DNA from: Hyphomicrobiaceae bacterium
GTDB lineage: Bacteria > Pseudomonadota > Alphaproteobacteria > Rhizobiales > Hyphomicrobiaceae
Reading direction: 5' to 3'
NCBI GenBank assembly: GCA_017353825.1
Contig: JAFMSC010000167.1
Span: 1 to 8,225, forward strand
Length of the DNA stretch: 8,225 nucleotides
In this document: in pieces, positions 1-6,618 of the stretch
Numbering within the stretch: the stretch's first letter is position 1
How the letters are laid out: each line of letters starts with the position of its first letter
The notes under the pieces: generated by a model
What the model was told of the DNA's origin: nothing
Seen by the model: only the letters and a program-made list of their open reading frames with translations
Database searches by the model: none
Translations under genes and position numbers: made by a program

Positions 1-451
1 GGGCCGCGGCCCGCACCTCCGCCTCGTCAAGCGGCTGGAGCACCGCGCCTGTGGGTGGGATGCAACGCTCGGCCACGGTCTTGCGGTGGCGCCGCCGGAT
101 CAGGGGCCGGTCCTGCCAGGGGATCTCCTGCATGATGGAGTAGCTCTGCGGCCGTTGGTGGCGGCCGATGTGCACGATGTCGCGGTAGCCCGCCGTGGTG
201 ATCATGCCGGCCGTGGCCCCGTCGTGCTCCAGCACGGCATTGGTGGCGATCGTGGTGCCGTGCAGCACGTGGGTGACGGCCTCTCGCGCGATGCCGGCGC
301 GCTCGCACAGCTCGACGATGCCGCGGACCACTCCCTTGGACGGGTCCTCGGGCGTGGTCGCCACCTTGTGGATTGCCGTGCTGTTGCGGTCGGTATCGGC
401 CAGCACCAGGTCCGTGAAGGTTCCGCCGACGTCGACGCCGATCAGCAGCAT
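1..451 (-). CDS. HyuA-type hydantoinase/5-oxoprolinase, N-terminal part (cut by window edge)
   Basis: The first 150 residues of a hydantoinase A/5-oxoprolinase family protein; the rest lies beyond the left edge. The family opens cyclic amides such as hydantoins or 5-oxoproline, usually with ATP, in the cytoplasm. Visible is the N-terminal fold of the actin-like ATPase type: the start reads MLLIGVDVGGTFTDLVL, whose GGTFTD is the family's phosphate-binding signature. It is followed by HVLHGTTIATNAVLE around residues 61-75 and AGYRDIVHIGRHQRP at about 87-101, both typical of the family. The ATG at 451 lies 4 bases after the stop of the upstream permease, and a purine-rich GGGGGTGA overlaps that stop, so translation is probably coupled. 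Position in a transport operon suggests it acts on the imported compound. Whether it is an N-methylhydantoinase, oxoprolinase or acetone carboxylase-like subunit cannot be told from this fragment. Confidence 0.9.
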   Translation of the reverse strand, partial: MLLIGVDVGGTFTDLVLADTDRNSTAIHKVATTPEDPSKGVVRGIVELCERAGIAREAVTHVLHGTTIATNAVLEHDGATAGMITTAGYRDIVHIGRHQRPQSYSIMQEIPWQDRPLIRRRHRKTVAERCIPPTGAVLQPLDEAEVRAAA

Positions 452-455
452 GGCT

Positions 456-1301
456 TCACCCCCGTTGCCCGGCAGGTGCCGGAGCGCGCCGCTCCCGTCG
501 CCGCTGCACGATGGTGACCGCCGCCAGCGCGCCGAGGATGACAAGGAACGAGAAGACGGTGGTCACCGTGCCCAGCGCGTAGAGCGCCGGCGAGGTGATG
601 TTGGTCGTCATGCCGTAGATTTCGAGCGGCAGGGTGTTGTGGGTACCGACCGTGAGCAAAGAACGGGCGAACTCGTCGTAGGACAGTGTGAAGCCGAACA
701 ATGCGACGCCGACCAGGCTGGGGGCGATGATCGGCACCACGACGTGGCGCAGCGTCTGCCAACTGTTTGCGCCCATGTCGTGCGCCGCTTCCTCGTAGGA
801 CTTGCTGAAGCGGTTGAAGACGGCGAACATGATGAGCAGGCCGAACGGCAGGGTCCAGGTGAGATGAGCGCCGACGCCGGAGGTCCACCATGCCGTCTCC
901 CAGTCGAGCACGCGGAACAGGAGCCCCACGCCGAGGCTCACGAGGATCGACGGCACGATCAGGCTGGCGACCGCCAAATAGAACACGATTGCGGAGCCCA
1001 CGAAGCGCTTGCGGAAAGCGAGGCCGGCCGCAAGCGAGATCGTCACTGTGAGCGTCATGACCGTCAGCCCGAGCCCGAGGGAGCGCAGGAACGAGCCTTT
1101 GAAGTCGCCGACGCGCTGTTGCTCGAACAGGGCGGCGAACCAGTGAGTCGACCAGCCCACCATGGGGAAGGTGAGACCGCCGTCCGGTCCCTGGAACGAC
1201 AGGAGCACGATCGCCAGCAGCGGGCCGTACAGGAAGGCCACGAACAGCCCGAACACGGCGGCGAGAGCGTAGAAGCTCGTCGGGCGCGGGCCATCCCTCA
1301 T
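456..1301 (-). CDS. ABC transporter permease, PotC-type (polyamine/opine family)
   Basis: A 281-residue inner-membrane permease subunit of a binding-protein-dependent ABC importer, resembling PotC of spermidine/putrescine systems in length and layout. About six hydrophobic segments are visible, the first at about residues 11-35. The cytoplasmic EAA loop that contacts the ATPase is intact: EEAAHDMGANSWQ starting at residue 170, then VVVPIIAPS. LSYDEFARS and LPLEIYGM near residues 207-230 match the PotC pattern. The start is the ATG at 1301, preceded by AAGGAG with 8 bases of spacing (1310-1315). An ATG 7 bases further in is in another frame. The gene starts 2 bases after the stop of the PotB-like permease, and the hydantoinase gene follows 4 bases after its own stop. 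The true substrate is unknown; polyamine specificity should not be assumed. Confidence 0.93.
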   Translation of the reverse strand: MRDGPRPTSFYALAAVFGLFVAFLYGPLLAIVLLSFQGPDGGLTFPMVGWSTHWFAALFEQQRVGDFKGSFLRSLGLGLTVMTLTVTISLAAGLAFRKRFVGSAIVFYLAVASLIVPSILVSLGVGLLFRVLDWETAWWTSGVGAHLTWTLPFGLLIMFAVFNRFSKSYEEAAHDMGANSWQTLRHVVVPIIAPSLVGVALFGFTLSYDEFARSLLTVGTHNTLPLEIYGMTTNITSPALYALGTVTTVFSFLVILGALAAVTIVQRRRERRAPAPAGQRG

Positions 1302-1303
1302 CG

Positions 1304-2170
1304 CTACAGCTCCTTGCGCACGTCGACGATCTTCATCATCGCGGCGACGATGAGCAGCACGACGATGAGCAGGACGACGGCGTTGGCGGCCGCCGCCGGG
1401 TACTGCAGGTAGGCGAGCTGGTTCGATATCATGAGCGCGACCGAGGCGCTCTGCCCGCCGCTCATCAGGCGTATCGTGACGAAATCGCCCATGACCAGGG
1501 TGACGACGAAGATCGAGCCGATGGCGATGCCGGGCTTCGACAGGGGCATCACCACAGTGCAGATCGTCTGCCAGGCGGTGGCACAGCAGTCGCCGGCCGC
1601 CTCGATCAGGGACTGGTCGATGCGCATCATCGAGTTGAAGATCGGCACCACCATGAACAGCGTGTAGAGGTGCACGTAGGCCAGCACCGTGGAGAACTCC
1701 GAGAACAACAGGAACTCCAGCGGCTGATGGACCAGGCCGGTGGACATGAGCGCCGAGTTGATGATGCCGTTGCGTCCCAGGAAGGGGATCCACGAGATCA
1801 TGCGGATGATGTTCGAGGTCCAGAACGGGATCGTGCAGATGAGGAACAGTGTCATCTGCCACTTCAGGGTGCGGACGTGGAAGGCCAGGAAATAGGCAAC
1901 GGTGAAGCCAAGCACGAGCGTGATCGCCCACGTCAGTGCCGCGAACTTCAGCGTGCTCAGGTAGGTCCGGTAGGTGACGGCGGAGGCCAGCACCTCGGCG
2001 TAGTTGCGCCAGATGAAGTCCGGGACGATGGCGTACTCGGTGTAGTCCCAGAAGCTCACCACCGTGATCAGCACGATGGGGAACACCAGGAAAGCGCCGA
2101 ACACGGTGACGAGCGGGGCGACCTGCAGGTAGGTCACCACCGCCCGCCAACGCTCCGGGCGGGCCTTCAT
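1304..2170 (-). CDS. ABC transporter permease, PotB-type (polyamine/opine family)
   Basis: A 288-residue inner-membrane permease, partner of the PotC-like subunit. It has an N-terminal hydrophobic segment at about residues 12-38, a periplasmic stretch (SFWDYTEYAIVPDF), and further membrane segments at about 72-98, 105-125, 155-180, 212-232 and 262-280. The EAA loop begins at residue 190 and reads EAAGDCCATAWQT, followed by VVMPLSKPGI. The glycine normally found in EAAxxxG is cysteine here (residue 196). The reading frame stays open upstream, but no alternative ATG, GTG or TTG start occurs in the 61 bases between the binding-protein stop and the ATG at 2170, and homologous-looking sequence begins there. 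Only a weak ribosome site is visible. It lies in the operon between the binding protein and the PotC-like gene. Confidence 0.93.
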   Translation of the reverse strand: MKARPERWRAVVTYLQVAPLVTVFGAFLVFPIVLITVVSFWDYTEYAIVPDFIWRNYAEVLASAVTYRTYLSTLKFAALTWAITLVLGFTVAYFLAFHVRTLKWQMTLFLICTIPFWTSNIIRMISWIPFLGRNGIINSALMSTGLVHQPLEFLLFSEFSTVLAYVHLYTLFMVVPIFNSMMRIDQSLIEAAGDCCATAWQTICTVVMPLSKPGIAIGSIFVVTLVMGDFVTIRLMSGGQSASVALMISNQLAYLQYPAAAANAVVLLIVVLLIVAAMMKIVDVRKEL

Positions 2171-2231
2171 TCCGGTTGCACGCGGCGAAGTCCCGTCGAC
2201 GGCGTCCGTCCACGCACGCGCGGCGGCTAGC

Positions 2232-3542
2232 TCAGGCGGCAACGAACTCGTTCCATTTCTGGACCATGTAGCGGTTCTCGTCCATGACGGCGTTCCAGCA
2301 GGCGACCGCTCCCATGCGGGTCTCGAACGCACCGCCGTCGCGCACCGCGCCGGCTTTCTCCATGACCTTGCCGAAGGGGTCCTTGATGTCGCTCTGGGCC
2401 GGTTTGCCTTCCATCCAGTAGCCCCACTCGTCCGCGGTCATGTTGGCCTTCGCCGTCTCCAGCACGGCCGAGTAGTAGCCCTGGCGGTTCAGGAAGGCGC
2501 CGACCCAGCCCGACAGGTACCAGTTGATGTACTCGTAGGCGGCATCGCGCTCGAGGCCGCTCAATGCCTTGGAGAGGCCGAGGCCGGCGGCCCAGGCGCG
2601 GTAGCCTTCCTTCAGGGCCACGTACTCGCATGGCACGCCCTTGGAGCGCACCGCCGTCACCGCCGGCGACCACATGGACTGGATCACCACCTCGCCCGAG
2701 GTCATCAGGTTCACGGACTCGTCGAAGGTCTTCCAGAAGGCCCGGAACTGACCGGCTTTCTTGGCCTCGGTCAGCACCTTCATGGTCTTGTCGATCTCCT
2801 CCTTCGTCATGTTGCCCTTGTCGCCATACTTCACCTCGCCCATGGATTCGCAGACCATGGCCGCATCCATGATGCCGATGGAGGAGATGTTGAGGATCGA
2901 GGCCTTGCCCTTGAACTTGGGGTTCAGGAGCTCCTTCCAGGAGTCGATCTTGCCCACCAGATCGGGGCGGATGCCGAGGGTGTCGGCGTTGTAGATGGTG
3001 GGCACCAGGGTGAACCACCTGGTCGGCATCTTGGAGAACTCCTTGGACTCCGGGCCGGACAGGTAGCTCACCTTGAAGGGCGCGGTGCCCTGCGAGGCAA
3101 TCGGCTTGCCGGCAAGCTCGCCCTTGGTGAAGATCGGCACGATCTTGTCGAACAGCTTGATCTTCTCGGTATCCATCGGCTGCAGGTTGCCGCTCGGCAC
3201 GATCTTGGCGAGCATCCAATACTCGCTGTCGATGACGTCGAACGATCTCGGCTGAGTGACCGCGCGCTGCACGACGGCATCGGAATCGAGCGCCGCCATC
3301 TCCAGCGTGATGCCCAGGTCCTCCTTCGCCTTGGCGGCGATCTCGTTGATGTTGGAGACGCCGGTGCCGAACTGGCGCAGCGTCACGTTCTTGATGTTCT
3401 GCGCCCAGATCAGGGGGAATCCGCGGATCGCGCCCCAGCCTGCGGCAACCCCGGCCAGTGCCGCTGCGCCCTTCAACATCTTGCGGCGGCTCAAGCCCGT
3501 GCCGCCGCGCCGCTGCCCGCTCTGCCTGTCTCTGCGTGCCAT
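2232..3542 (-). CDS. ABC transporter solute-binding protein, family 1/PotD-like, Tat-exported
   Basis: A 436-residue periplasmic binding protein, first gene of the transport operon. The N-terminus carries a twin-arginine signal: SRRKMLK at residues 18-24, then a hydrophobic alanine/glycine-rich stretch ending near FPLIWAQ, so it is probably exported folded. The mature part has the pattern of extracellular solute-binding family 1: FDVIDSEYWM, an NADTLGIRPDLVG segment, KIDSWKELLNPKFKGKASI, SGEVVIQSMWSPAV and YEYINWYLSG. The ATG at 3542 was chosen because GGAG lies 6 bases upstream. An in-frame ATG four codons earlier has a poorer site. The frame stays open further upstream without family resemblance. 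The ligand cannot be read from sequence. The hydantoinase at the operon's end suggests a cyclic amide or related amine. Confidence 0.93.
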   Translation of the reverse strand: MARRDRQSGQRRGGTGLSRRKMLKGAAALAGVAAGWGAIRGFPLIWAQNIKNVTLRQFGTGVSNINEIAAKAKEDLGITLEMAALDSDAVVQRAVTQPRSFDVIDSEYWMLAKIVPSGNLQPMDTEKIKLFDKIVPIFTKGELAGKPIASQGTAPFKVSYLSGPESKEFSKMPTRWFTLVPTIYNADTLGIRPDLVGKIDSWKELLNPKFKGKASILNISSIGIMDAAMVCESMGEVKYGDKGNMTKEEIDKTMKVLTEAKKAGQFRAFWKTFDESVNLMTSGEVVIQSMWSPAVTAVRSKGVPCEYVALKEGYRAWAAGLGLSKALSGLERDAAYEYINWYLSGWVGAFLNRQGYYSAVLETAKANMTADEWGYWMEGKPAQSDIKDPFGKVMEKAGAVRDGGAFETRMGAVACWNAVMDENRYMVQKWNEFVAA

Positions 3543-3548
3543 GCTACG

Positions 3549-3552
3549 CTCC
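3549..3552 (-). promoter_or_regulatory. Ribosome binding site of the binding-protein gene
   Basis: GGAG lies 6 bases before the ATG at 3542. It decides between this start and the in-frame ATG at 3554, which has no comparable site. Confidence 0.6.
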
Positions 3553-3958
3553 ATTGCTCTGGAACCGTGCCACCTGCGACAGCCGTACCGCGTCGAAGCG
3601 TCCGGGCGGGGATCTGGGCTCGGCCGCAACGGGGAGTCGGTGCCGTGCCGAACCGTTTCAGTCACTGATGCCCACTTACGGACCGCTCGTCTGGAGGCTG
3701 GCTGTCGTGCCCTCTGGCGCCCGGTACGCAGCAAGCCGTGTGCCAAGGAGACCGGGGGCGGCACCGGCCCGGATCTGGACCTGCCGTCGCAAGGCCTCCG
3801 CGGCGTCGCTGCACTCAGCGCAAGCGCGGGCTGCCCACGAAACAATCACGATGCGCCCGCGCTCAACGAGATGTGATCCGTGCACGCCTGCCGCGAACGG
3901 AGCGGTGCCTCCGGCATCGCGAAGCCGGGATTCGCCTGCGCTACGCCCGCCACGTGAC

Positions 3959-3983
3959 CTTGCATTTGCCGCGTCGGTGCAAG
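3959..3983. promoter_or_regulatory. Inverted repeat CTTGCA-N13-TGCAAG, possible operator
   Basis: Perfect 6-base arms, CTTGCA and TGCAAG, separated by 13 bases, end 34 bases before the deaminase ATG. The arm spacing of about two helical turns would suit a dimeric repressor, or it could form a weak hairpin in the leader. A 6-base match can arise by chance in 475 bases, so this is a weak call. Confidence 0.2.
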
Positions 3984-4017
3984 TGTGCGAAGGTTTTGGC
4001 GGCAACCGGCGACGCTC

Positions 4018-4477
4018 ATGACCCTGCTCACGCGCACCGACGCGAACCTGCTCCGGATCGCCTACGAGGAGGCCAAGGCCGGCGACGACGAGGGCGGCTG
4101 CCGATCGGCAGCGCTCTGGGGGAGGAAGAGCGCATCGTCGCACGCGGCCGCAAACCGGCGCGTCCAGCAGGGCGACCCCATCGCCCACGGCGAGATGGAT
4201 TGCTTGCGAAAGGCCGGCCGGCAGCGCTCCTACCGGAGGATGACCCTCTACACGTCGCTCTCGCCCTGCATGATGTGCACGGGCACCATCGTACAGTTCG
4301 GCATTCCCCGCGTCGTCGTAGGCGAGGCACGGAACTTTCCCGGCGATCCCGATCTCCTGCGCCGGCACGGCGTCCAGGTGATCGTCGCCGACGACCGCCG
4401 ACTTCATTGCGCTGATGCAGCGCTTCATCCGCGAGAAGCCGGAGCTGTGGGCCGAGGACATCGCGGAAGAGCCTTGA
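4018..4477 (+). CDS. Cytosine deaminase, yeast Fcy1-like (CDA fold), with three apparent frameshifts
   Basis: Zinc-dependent cytidine-deaminase-fold enzyme that would deaminate cytosine to uracil. As read, the ATG frame keeps IAYEEAKAGDDEGG, the zinc/proton-shuttle motif HGE (H57, E59) and the zinc cysteines in SPCMMCTG (C84, C87), followed by GIPRVVVGEARNF. All are close to yeast cytosine deaminase. Three spots leave the frame. Near 4099 one base is missing, so PIGSALGEEERIVARGR is read in another frame. At 4152-4154 an extra A in AAA restores the frame at NRRVQQGD. Near 4393-4397 an extra base throws off the C-terminus, which in the next frame reads DFIALMQRFIREKPELW and ends at the stop at 4475-4477. 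Without correction the ATG frame stops at 4482. It is either a decaying gene or locally mis-sequenced. A GTG at 3985 is a less likely start. upp follows, giving a salvage pair. Confidence 0.85.
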
Positions 4478-4644
4478 CGTGACATTTCGCGCCGGTCGAG
4501 GCGGTCATCGGCGGTCGGGCATCCGCAGTCGCAAGGAGGGGCCGCGGCGACGGGATGCGCTGCCTCCTCGGCCAGAACGCCAAGCTATCGATGCCGATGA
4601 TTTTCGATGGCCGACCCGGGACGCCCGACTGCCGGTCTGCAGAT

Positions 4645-4650
4645 GAGGAG
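4645..4650 (+). promoter_or_regulatory. Ribosome binding site of upp
   Basis: GAGGAG sits 9 bases before the GTG at 4660. It supports this start over upstream in-frame ATGs at 4555 and beyond, which would add about 35 residues not seen in the family. Confidence 0.65.
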
Positions 4651-4659
4651 AATCGACCC

Positions 4660-5298
4660 GTGAATACACCGAGCAACCTCATTGTCGCCGAACATCCGCT
4701 CATCGCGCACAAGCTGTCCCTGATGCGCGACAAGGCCACGCCGTCCATGCAGTTCCGCCACCTCCTGCGCGAGGTCTCCCTCCTGCTCGGCTACGAGCTC
4801 CTGCGCGACCTGCCGACGGAGCTGCGGGACATAGAGACCCCCGCGGGGGCCGCGCGGGTGCCGTTCCTGAAGGGCAAGAAGCTCACCTTCGTGCCGATCC
4901 TGCGAGCGGGCAACGGCCTGCTCGACGGCCTCCTGGAGCTCGTGCCGTCGGCGCGCGTCGGCCACATCGGGCTCTACCGCGACCCCGACACGCTCGAAGC
5001 CGTGGAATATTACTGCAAGCTTCCCGACGATATCGCCGAGCGCCTGGCGGTTGTGGTGGACCCGATGCTGGCGACGGGCCATTCGGCCGTGGCCGCCATC
5101 AGTCGGCTCAAGGATCACGGCGCGCGCGAGGTCCGCCTCGTCTGCCTGCTGGCGGCGCCGGAAGGTATCGCCGAGCTGGCGCGCGCCCATCCGGGCGTGC
5201 GGGTGTTCACGGCCGCCGTCGATGCGCACCTCAACGACCACGGCTATATCGTGCCCGGCCTCGGCGATGCCGGCGACCGCATGTTCGGCACGAAGTAG
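4660..5298 (+). CDS. upp: Uracil phosphoribosyltransferase
   Basis: A 212-residue cytoplasmic enzyme that joins uracil to PRPP to make UMP, the pyrimidine salvage step. Length equals the bacterial family norm of about 208-212. Visible motifs: FVPILRAGNGLLDG at about residues 77-90, PSARVGHIGLYRDPDTLE at about 96-113, the PRPP-binding loop DPMLATGHS at 134-142, LLAAPEGI near 163-170 and the uracil-binding C-terminus GYIVPGLGDAGDRMFGTK. The loop has histidine where the E. coli enzyme has glycine (LATGGS). The start is GTG, chosen for the GAGGAG 9 bases upstream and because family sequence begins there (NLIVAEHPLIAHKL). It lies about 180 bases after the deaminase, whose product uracil is its substrate. 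No clear terminator follows. Confidence 0.96.
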   Translation: MNTPSNLIVAEHPLIAHKLSLMRDKATPSMQFRHLLREVSLLLGYELLRDLPTELRDIETPAGAARVPFLKGKKLTFVPILRAGNGLLDGLLELVPSARVGHIGLYRDPDTLEAVEYYCKLPDDIAERLAVVVDPMLATGHSAVAAISRLKDHGAREVRLVCLLAAPEGIAELARAHPGVRVFTAAVDAHLNDHGYIVPGLGDAGDRMFGTK

Positions 5299-5743
5299 CC
5301 CGTTGTGCCCGGCGGGCCGAACGCCACGTCGCGTGCCCGCGGCATTGCTGCCGGCGAGGCCTCATAGGCGCTAAACTAAGCGGTGCATCTTTTGATAGGT
5401 GCGTCGTCGCCGGGGCGGTTCGCGCATGTGGCGCCGCAAGGCCGATTTGCAGCGCCGCAGACAGGCGAGGGTCGGCTGCGGGATGATGGCTTGGAGAAGG
5501 GTGGCGACGAGCTGACGCAGGAGGCGCCAAAGTCGGGGGCGCGTCAGGCGGCGGCCGGCGCCCAGCGGGGAGAGCCCTCGAGCTCGTCGATGAGCGGCTC
5601 GAGCAGCAGGATGGCGAGAAGATGAGCCTATAAATGGGTCATAACACTAGCTTAGCTAAGTTAGGCGTCAAAGGCATCGCCGGCTGGAGTTCCGCCAGCG
5701 GATCACAGTTGAACGCATGTCTCTCGCATGTTTTCATGCTGCC
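5299..5743. other. Stretch without a recognisable gene, including an AT-richer patch
   Basis: About 445 bases between upp and the phosphatase gene. Open frames exist on both strands (for example 5383-5625 on plus, 5231-5530 on minus), but neither has a domain, ribosome site or family resemblance that I recognise. From about 5627 to 5670 the base composition turns AT-richer than its surroundings, with TATAAA at 5629-5634 and the perfect palindrome CTTAGCTAAG at 5651-5660. This is the likeliest place for a promoter of the following gene, but no matched -35 box was found. Confidence 0.4.
5726..5739 (+). promoter_or_regulatory. Small hairpin just before the phosphatase start
   Basis: GCATGTTTTCATGC is a perfect 5-base stem with a TTTT loop, ending 4 bases before the ATG at 5744. 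It would occupy the place of the ribosome site if the ATG at 5744 is used, or lie inside the coding region if the ATG at 5717 is used. A regulatory role is speculative. Confidence 0.2.
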
Positions 5744-6388
5744 ATGATTCCGAAGCGCTCCTTCTATTTCCTGCGGCACGGCCAGACGGACTGGAACCTT
5801 GAGGGGCGCTATCAGGGGCACTCTGACATTCCGCTAAACGCAACAGGCATCGCTCAAGCCCATGCAGCAGCGGAGTGCCTCACCAACGTCCCTATCGACC
5901 GCATTGTTGCCAGCCCCCTGATCCGGGCGATCGCGACCGCGGCCATAGTTGCCGAGAAGCTCCAGAAGCCGATTCACATTGATCGCGGCCTCATGGAAAG
6001 AAACTTTGGCAGTTTCGATGGGCTTGTGATCCACGACGTCAAAGCACAGCACGGTCTGAGACCCGACCAGTCTTCCCGTGACGTCCTCCCGCAGGATGCC
6101 GATCCCTTTCACGAGATACTCGACCGCATCCCTCCAGTCGTTGGCAAGTGGATGATCTCGCACCCGAACGAACTGCTCCTATTTGTTGGCCACGGCGGCG
6201 TGTTCGATGCAATCCACCATCATCTGCTTGCGCCGCAGGCGGGGCGCGAATCGAGCCATGCGATCCCATACCTTGCCAGTCCAACAGCGCACGGATGGGA
6301 ACTGAGCCCGTTAAGCGCTCGTGATGCGCCGCATGGTGCGCATTCTGGCGAAGTCGGCCGGGGAACGAAGTCGGACCGCCCTTTATGA
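5744..6388 (+). CDS. Histidine phosphatase family protein (phosphoglycerate-mutase-like)
   Basis: A 214-residue cytoplasmic phosphatase/mutase of the branch-2-histidine superfamily, which works through a phosphohistidine. Visible: FYFLRHGQTDWN with the catalytic RHG (R11, H12, numbered from the ATG at 5744), SPLIRA with R61, LMERNFG with the acid E85, and VGHGGVFD with the second histidine H150. The substrate is not predictable; many relatives act on small phosphoesters rather than phosphoglycerate. ATG 5744 is preferred because family proteins begin MIPKR just before the first strand. An in-frame ATG at 5717 would add nine residues. Neither start has a good ribosome site. The family-like sequence ends near GWELSPL (residue 190). 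The last 24 residues are unlike the family, and from about A199 they are encoded by an apparent insertion-sequence end. The gene's original stop was therefore probably lost, although the catalytic core is intact. Confidence 0.9.
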   Translation: MIPKRSFYFLRHGQTDWNLEGRYQGHSDIPLNATGIAQAHAAAECLTNVPIDRIVASPLIRAIATAAIVAEKLQKPIHIDRGLMERNFGSFDGLVIHDVKAQHGLRPDQSSRDVLPQDADPFHEILDRIPPVVGKWMISHPNELLLFVGHGGVFDAIHHHLLAPQAGRESSHAIPYLASPTAHGWELSPLSARDAPHGAHSGEVGRGTKSDRPL

Positions 6389-6425
6389 TCGAAGTCGGCC
6401 ACTGTCCGATCGAAGCCGGCCGGGC
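6337..6425. mobile_element. Probable relic end of an IS21-family insertion sequence
   Basis: The stretch starts with TGCGCATTCTGGCGAAGTCGG and contains four copies of CGAAGTCGGCC or close variants: 6349-6359 (exact), 6366-6376 (one change), 6390-6400 (exact) and 6411-6421 (one change). Spacings are 17, 24 and 21 bases. IS21-family elements carry several internal repeats near ends that begin with TG, and many proteobacterial members have this GAAGTCGGCC-type motif, as I remember them. No istA or istB transposase gene is present and no matching opposite end was found, so only one end would remain. The first 52 bases are read through as the tail of the phosphatase gene. Family assignment rests on memory of the motif, not on a search. 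Confidence 0.45.
6349..6421 (+). repeat. Four spaced copies of CGAAGTCGGCC
   Basis: Copies at 6349-6359, 6366-6376 (CGAAGTCGGAC), 6390-6400 and 6411-6421 (CGAAGCCGGCC), all in the same orientation. The density is far above chance. They are most simply explained as transposase-binding repeats of the insertion-sequence end. Confidence 0.75.
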
Positions 6426-6526
6426 ATCCTGGTGATGTCGTCCACCCCCTTAGTGGCGCTCCCGGATCTGGCGTAAACCACCGAGTCACCGACTTGTCGC
6501 GCCGTAGTACTATTTTTCGTGAAACC

Positions 6527-6535
6527 TGCTATTCT
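6527..6535 (+). promoter_or_regulatory. Possible extended -10 element for the fic gene
   Basis: TGCTATTCT fits an extended -10 box (TGNTATNNT) and lies in an AT-richer patch about 33 bases before the fic ATG. The region 17 bases upstream (GTACTA) is a poor -35 match. GTGAAA at 6519-6524, just upstream, is the inverted form of part of the ACCGTTTTTCAC repeat. Confidence 0.3.
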
Positions 6536-6557
6536 GTTATCAAGATTCATGGAAGGC

Positions 6558-6618
6558 ACCGCTTTTCATGGCCCACGCCCCGAGGAACCGTTTTTCACAG
6601 GCCGTCACCGTTTTTCAC
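6558..6618 (+). repeat. Three copies of ACCGTTTTTCAC around the fic start codon
   Basis: Copies at 6558-6569 (ACCGCTTTTCAT), 6587-6598 and 6607-6618 (both exact), with start-to-start distances of 29 and 20 bases. The first copy overlaps the ATG at 6568. The spacing is not a multiple of three, so the copies are read in different frames; this is a nucleotide-level repeat, not a protein repeat. It could be an operator array or a relic; function unknown. Confidence 0.5.

Larger units (their letters stand above)
3543..4017. other. Divergent intergenic region between transport operon and deaminase
   Basis: About 475 bases separating two oppositely transcribed units; both promoters should lie here. 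Long open frames cross it on both strands, but they are GC-rich arginine/alanine/proline readings without recognisable domains, and I take them as chance. No convincing -35/-10 pair could be picked for either direction. The only structured element noted is the inverted repeat at 3959-3983. A regulator gene is absent. Confidence 0.5.

Noticed and set aside
4134..4160. Programmed frameshifting as the explanation of the deaminase frames
   Set aside because: The first shift needs a missing base without a slippery site or stimulatory structure, and three shifts in one small gene are better explained by mutation or sequence error.
3676..4485. Minus-strand 269-codon frame opposite the deaminase
   Set aside because: It is the antisense shadow of the deaminase gene and of GC-rich intergenic DNA; the plus strand has clear catalytic motifs.
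5299..5395. Possible terminator hairpins after upp (CGGCA/TGCCG, CGCT/AGCG)
   Set aside because: Stems of only 4-5 bases and no T-run directly behind them.
5383..5625. 80-codon plus-strand open frame in the gap after upp, as a small gene
   Set aside because: Low-complexity Ser/Gly/Ala/Arg-rich reading, no ribosome site and no recognisable domain. Reading the minus strand gave nothing better.
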